Shown piece after piece: positions 60,883 to 64,000 of a stretch of 64,000 nucleotides of DNA. Made by a program: the position numbers and the translations under genes. The number at the start of each line of letters is the position of its first letter. Position 1 is the stretch's first letter. Source of the stretch: Alcaligenaceae bacterium (GTDB lineage Bacteria > Pseudomonadota > Gammaproteobacteria > Burkholderiales > Burkholderiaceae_B); assembly GCA_013416435.1 (NCBI GenBank), contig JACCEN010000008.1, positions 124,001 to 188,000 of the forward strand, given 5' to 3'. Below the pieces are notes generated by a model, which searched no databases, was not told where the DNA came from, and was given only the letters and a program-made list of their open reading frames with translations.

Positions 60883-62250
60883 ATGAACGAACTATCCAAG
60901 CAAACGCCGCAGGTGGGTTTCTACGCGGACGATTTTACCGGGGCCAGCGCTAACCTGATGGAGTTTCACCGATTGGGGCTGAATGGCGTACTGTTCGTCA
61001 ATACCCCCACGATCGCGCAGATCGACCGGTATGGTGAAAAGGCCGATGTACTGGGGGTCGCCGGAACTAGTCGCTCGCTGGAGCCTTCCGGCATGATCAC
61101 GGAGATGCAGCCCGCGCTGGAATTGTTTAAACGCATCGGCTGTCGGGTGATTCAATACAAAATTTGTTCTACTTTCGACTCTTCGCCTAAGCGTGGGAAT
61201 TTTGGCACAGTGATTGACCTAGCGCGATCGTTGTACGGAAAGGCCAGTATTCCTATTGTTGCGGCACATCCTACATTTGGACGCTATACGGCGTTCGGTA
61301 CCCACTTTGCGGTTCATGACGGCACTACATACCGGCTTGATCGGCATCCCAGTATGTCTTGCCATCCCGCAACGCCTATGAACGAAGCAGACCTGCGTCG
61401 GCACCTTGCTTTACAGACCTCCTTACCGCTCGGCTTATGCGATGTTCTAACGTTGCGCGCAAAAACCGAAAGCGAAATAAGTGCGATGCTTGACCAACAA
61501 GGCATGGCCGCCATCGTTTTTGATGCCATGGAGCATGCGGATCTGGTTGCTATGGCGGCCGGCGTCTGGGAAGCTTCGCGCCGCCGCACAGTTTTTACTA
61601 TAGGATCCCATGGCTTTGCCGCCGGTCTCGCGACCCACCTTTCATCTTCCGGCCCACCTCCGGCCAGGCCGTCGTACGCTCCGCAAAAGCCTGTAGAAAG
61701 CCTAGTGGTCCTTTCCGGCAGCTGCTCTCCTCGCACCGCGATGCAGATTACACACGCCCGAGAGAACGGTTGGAAGGCCATACGGCTTCCCATTGACGCT
61801 TTGACACACGAAAGCGAAGACAGTATCACCGAAAAGATCGCCACGGAGATAGTGCAGGCGACCAGTAACGGACAAAGCATCGTGATTTACGCAGCAGCGG
61901 GGCCGCAAGACACCGCCATCGCCAGTGGCCGCGGCGTTTTTGAAACGATTCAATCAGAGTCCTCGGCCGTCATCGGGCGGATATATGGATCTGTCCTCAC
62001 TTCAGTCATGAAGAAACACCGTTTGCCGCGCATAATGCTCGCGGGGGGCGATACGTCAAGCCAAACGATAAGAGCCTTGGGCATTGAGGCACTCACTATC
62101 GATGCGATCAATCGTGCCAGTACCGAGGCGTTCATGACAATGCACTGCAATAATCCTCTATTCGACGGAGTCCAACTACTCATGAAAGCAGGTCAGAACG
62201 GGTCGGATGACTATTTTAGCCGCGCACGCGAAGGCACCCAATGGCAGTGA
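60883..62250 (+). CDS. DUF1537 four-carbon acid sugar kinase family protein
   Basis: 455-residue kinase of the DUF1537 family (OtnK, DtnK, OiaK relatives). N-terminal sugar-binding domain with YADDFTGASANL (residues 14-25) and ICSTFDSSPKRGNFGTV; C-terminal nucleotide-binding domain with VLSGSCSPRTAMQI, IIGR-type turn AVIGRIYGSV and AGGDTSSQTIRALG (residues 387-400). These enzymes phosphorylate C4 or branched acid sugars; OiaK phosphorylates 3-oxo-isoapionate before an RLP acts. The gene lies six bases after dctM. Together with the RLP it supports a phosphorylate-then-decarboxylate scheme. Confidence 0.92.
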   Translation: MNELSKQTPQVGFYADDFTGASANLMEFHRLGLNGVLFVNTPTIAQIDRYGEKADVLGVAGTSRSLEPSGMITEMQPALELFKRIGCRVIQYKICSTFDSSPKRGNFGTVIDLARSLYGKASIPIVAAHPTFGRYTAFGTHFAVHDGTTYRLDRHPSMSCHPATPMNEADLRRHLALQTSLPLGLCDVLTLRAKTESEISAMLDQQGMAAIVFDAMEHADLVAMAAGVWEASRRRTVFTIGSHGFAAGLATHLSSSGPPPARPSYAPQKPVESLVVLSGSCSPRTAMQITHARENGWKAIRLPIDALTHESEDSITEKIATEIVQATSNGQSIVIYAAAGPQDTAIASGRGVFETIQSESSAVIGRIYGSVLTSVMKKHRLPRIMLAGGDTSSQTIRALGIEALTIDAINRASTEAFMTMHCNNPLFDGVQLLMKAGQNGSDDYFSRAREGTQWQ

Positions 62251-62269
62251 ACCACCCGCTGTCCTGAAT

Positions 62270-62530
62270 TCAGCGGGCCGCTTTTCCAGCGGTCAATAGG
62301 GTCGGCCTCTTGGTATTACCTCTCGCGATGGTGGGCTTGATGCTAGCATCCACAACGCCCAGCTCGGCTATTCCCTGAACGCGCAAATGTGAGTCGACCA
62401 CAGCCATTGAGTCTTCTTTCCGCCCCATCTCGCGGGGCCCGTGGGGCGGAATATCGTCGTGGCAATCTCACCGGCCAATTTGGCAAGTTCTTCTTCGGTT
62501 TGATCCGATACGCGGAACTCCCGGTTTGTT
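62270..62530 (-). pseudogene. GMC oxidoreductase C-terminal remnant, frameshifted
   Basis: The minus strand from about 62530 to 62420 reads QTEEELAKLAGEIATTIFRPTG, the region before the HPVGTCRMG motif of GMC flavoenzymes. It then shifts frame near 62420-62435 (GGGGCCC/CGCGAG context) and continues MGRKEDSMAVVDSHLRVQG and IAELGVVDASIKPTIARGNT, ending GKAAR and TGA at 62270. That is the conserved GMC C-terminus, with the catalytic-side His replaced by Arg in FRPTG. Only about 85 residues survive; the 5' part was lost at the transposase boundary. Not functional. Confidence 0.8.
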
Positions 62531-62566
62531 GTCCAATAGAGGCTGTTTTCTGGGAGTTTTACCGTC

Positions 62567-63096
62567 ATGTTCGCCTGTGCAGCCACCGATGATTTTTTCC
62601 GTGCCCGCATCGACCAGATGATTGACCTGGGCCACCCGCTGGCGGTGCTGGCCTCGCGCATGCCGTGGCGGGAGATTGAGGCGGGGGTCGCGCACCGGTT
62701 CGTGCGCAAGGCGCACGACGGTGTGGCCATGCCGGACCTGGATCTCTTTGGCGAGAAGCCTCAGCGCAAGGTCTCGGCCAGCAAGGCCGGTCGCCTGCGT
62801 GTGCCGCTGCGGATCATGATTTCGCTACTGTGCCTGAAGCACGCCTTCAACGAATCGGATTCGCCAGGCCGGGCGCTTCGCTCATGCGCGCCGGCCTCAC
62901 GAGTTTGGCGTGAAGGTGGGCAGTGCCAGCACCTTCAAAGGCAACCTGATTGTGGGGGCCCGGGCGTTTTATCGCAATCCGTATGATGGCCACACGCTGA
63001 GTTCCCAACTGGAGCAGGCCACCATTCTCATGCAGGACTGTGCCGCAGCGCCTGAAGGCAGATCACCGGATGGACCGCTGTCACTTGAAGGGTGAA
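62567..63096 (+). pseudogene. IS5-type transposase remnant in three pieces
   Basis: 62567-62865 encodes an N-terminus typical of this transposase group (DDFFRARIDQMIDLGHPLAVL, then MPWREIEAGVAHRFVRKAHDG and LLCLKHAFNESD). The middle with the first catalytic Asp is deleted. About 62888-63035 continues in another frame as HEFGVKVGSASTFKGNLIVG and NPYDGHTLSSQLEQATIL, and a last piece, RLKADHRMDRCHLKGERG, follows in a further frame up to 63096. Two junctions and no clear terminal repeats: an inactivated, eroded element. Confidence 0.85.
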
Positions 63097-63339
63097 CGCG
63101 GCATGGTCATTGAAATGCCTCACCCGACCGCCGGGCGGGTGAAGAATATAATCAGTCCGTTTCGTTTCGATGACCGGCAAATAAGCGATCACGCCGCACC
63201 TCCGCTGTTGGGGCAGCATACCTCGGAAATTCTGGGCCATGGCATGGGGCTGACGCACGATCAACTACACGATTTGCACGCCCGAGGCGTGTTGAAGATT
63301 CTGTCATCGGCCACTTCAGGAGAGCAGACACATGGATGA
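63097..63339 (+). pseudogene. CaiB/BaiF (family III) CoA-transferase C-terminal remnant
   Basis: Directly fused to the last transposase piece, the frame continues VIEMPHPTAGRVKNIISPFRF, then HAAPPLLGQHTSEILGHGMG and LTHDQLHDLHARGVLKI. This is the conserved end of family III CoA-transferases (PHPxxGxV, PPxLGQHxxEIL). About 75 residues remain and the catalytic Asp region is missing, so the gene is dead. The original was probably read on the plus strand and lost its 5' part to the transposase insertion and later deletion. Confidence 0.82.
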
Positions 63340-63389
63340 GCAGGCAGCATTGTCGGCGTTCAAGCAGGCAATGGAAACGCAGAGGGCCA

Positions 63390-63587
63390 GGCACCACCCT
63401 TGAAATGAAAACCCAGTATGTCAAAGCGGCTCGCCACGGAAAAATCCAGTGCTGCGGCGAATTCGTGCGCCGCGGCCGCACAATCTCGTTCTTGAAGGCC
63501 ACCATGACCGACGAGGATGGCGCAACCATTGCCTTCGCGACGTCCACATGGATGCAGCTGAAGACGTCGTCGGAAGGCAATGTCTAG
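63390..63587 (+). pseudogene. PaaI-like hotdog thioesterase C-terminal remnant
   Basis: The frame GTTLEMKTQYVKAARHGKIQ, then CCGEFVRRGRTISFLKATMTDEDG and IAFATSTWMQL matches the C-terminal half of PaaI-type hotdog acyl-CoA thioesterases (VKYLRPVR, VVRRGRT, ATGTF blocks). The N-terminal half with the catalytic Gly/Asp helix is absent; the sequence before 63390 does not continue the family. Ends at TAG 63585-63587. Likely a truncated gene from the same acyl-CoA locus as the CoA-transferase remnant. Confidence 0.75.
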
Positions 63588-63629
63588 TTTTACGCGTTGA
63601 TCCAGCTACGCTCCGACAGTCGGTTCCCG

Positions 63630-63652
63630 GGGGGTGAGTAAAATTCACCCCC
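63630..63652 (+). promoter_or_regulatory. Hairpin abutting the start codon of the RlmN-like gene
   Basis: Perfect eight-base stem GGGGGTGA (63630-63637) / TCACCCCC (63645-63652) with a seven-base loop, ending one base before ATG 63653. The only purine-rich Shine-Dalgarno candidate (GGGGGTGAG) is inside the stem, so the structure could block initiation. Confidence 0.7.
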
Positions 63653-64000
63653 ATGCGCTTCACCGACTTCAATCAACGCCTCGCTGCTCTTGGCGCCCTG
63701 CCTGTCCATCGTGGCCGGGTCGTACGCGTCTGGCTGAGAGGACAGGCGCTCGACCTCGGCACTCGACGGCGGAGCGCCGAGGACTTTCTGCCCCTCGCGC
63801 TACGCAACGCCGTGCCCACCTTGACGGCAGAGCTGGACGGCCTCGCCCGGGTTCGCTCCGAACACGCCGGCAGCGACGGCTCGCGCCTGCTCGTCGAACT
63901 GGCCGACGGACAAATGGTGGAAAGCGTGCTGTTGCCGCGCGACGGACTCTGCGTCTCCACTCAGATCGGCTGCGCGGTCGGCTGCCGCTTCTGTATGACC
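63653..64000 (+). CDS. RlmN/Cfr-family radical SAM RNA methyltransferase, 5' part (runs off window)
   Basis: 116 residues are visible. The N-terminal about 95 residues (MRFTDFNQRLAALGALPVHR onward) form the accessory domain; then CVSTQIGCAVGCRFCMT carries the Cx3Cx2C [4Fe-4S] motif (Cys107, 111, 114), as in RlmN, which methylates A2503 of 23S rRNA and A37 of tRNA. The cluster motif lies about 18 residues earlier than in E. coli RlmN (Cys125), and the N-terminus is not RlmN-like, so this is probably a paralogue. The gene is complete at its 5' end and truncated by the window edge. Confidence 0.85.
   Translation, partial: MRFTDFNQRLAALGALPVHRGRVVRVWLRGQALDLGTRRRSAEDFLPLALRNAVPTLTAELDGLARVRSEHAGSDGSRLLVELADGQMVESVLLPRDGLCVSTQIGCAVGCRFCMT

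Noticed and set aside
60883-62250. Assignment of the DUF1537 kinase as a specific OtnK, DtnK or OiaK
   Set aside because: The usual partner genes that separate these functions (PdxA2-like dehydrogenase, OtnC/OtnI, ApnO) are absent, so only the family is named.

Overview
The window comes from the chromosome of a GC-rich betaproteobacterium, most likely an Alcaligenaceae member (Achromobacter, Bordetella or Pusillimonas type). The signs are the aa3 oxidase cluster with a 38-residue assembly peptide and DUF2970/DUF2909 proteins, phaM next to glmU, an Lrp regulator divergent from glmS, and several Liv, sulfonate and TRAP transporters. Family names come from reading motifs; no database search was run.

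Layout. 1-5580 (+): 3' end of aspS, an EEP phosphohydrolase, an alpha/beta hydrolase, a ClsB-type cardiolipin synthase, then the glutathione-dependent formaldehyde pair frmA-fghA. 5704-26755 (-): a catabolic block of about 21 kb divergent from a MarR gene. Its content and order match what I recall of the Variovorax iad (indole-3-acetate degradation) locus: 2-oxoacid:ferredoxin oxidoreductase, Rieske dioxygenase with reductase, acyl-CoA ligase, thiolase-like/DUF35 pair, isatin-hydrolase-type cyclase, SDR, two binding proteins, LivHMGF, M20 hydrolase and amidase. My proposed route is indoleacetate to dioxindole-acetate, CoA activation, retro-aldol cleavage to isatin plus acetyl-CoA, hydrolysis to isatinate, and oxidative decarboxylation to 2-aminobenzoyl-CoA. 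27569-31856 (+): a thioredoxin, rpoH behind a perfect CIRCE operator, and a CPA1 antiporter with a cNMP-binding-like domain. 31885-40316: cytochrome c oxidase and heme A biogenesis, with no ctaG. 40589-43500 (+): Nudix, phaM, glmU. 43497-51531: an accessory block (MFS, glycosyltransferase, second CPA1 antiporter, sulfonate-type ABC transporter with TauD-like dioxygenase) lying between glmU and the lrp/glmS pair (51636-54127).

54128-63600 looks like an acquired island. IS66 debris borders a LysR gene divergent from a six-gene operon: RuBisCO-like protein, PhyH dioxygenase with an ectoine-hydroxylase-like signature, TRAP DctP/DctQ/DctM, and a DUF1537 acid-sugar kinase. This is the best candidate for an undescribed pathway. 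The far side is a gene graveyard: 3' remnants of a GMC oxidoreductase, an IS5-type transposase, a CaiB/BaiF CoA-transferase and a hotdog thioesterase. The window ends inside an RlmN-like radical SAM gene whose start codon sits directly behind a hairpin.

A dispersed 30-bp palindrome family (two copies of GGGGTCAGACCCC-type arms) sits at gene 3' ends across 5.6-51.7 kb and supplies the C-terminal codons of four genes. It is absent from the 54-64 kb island. No tRNA, rRNA or CRISPR array was seen.
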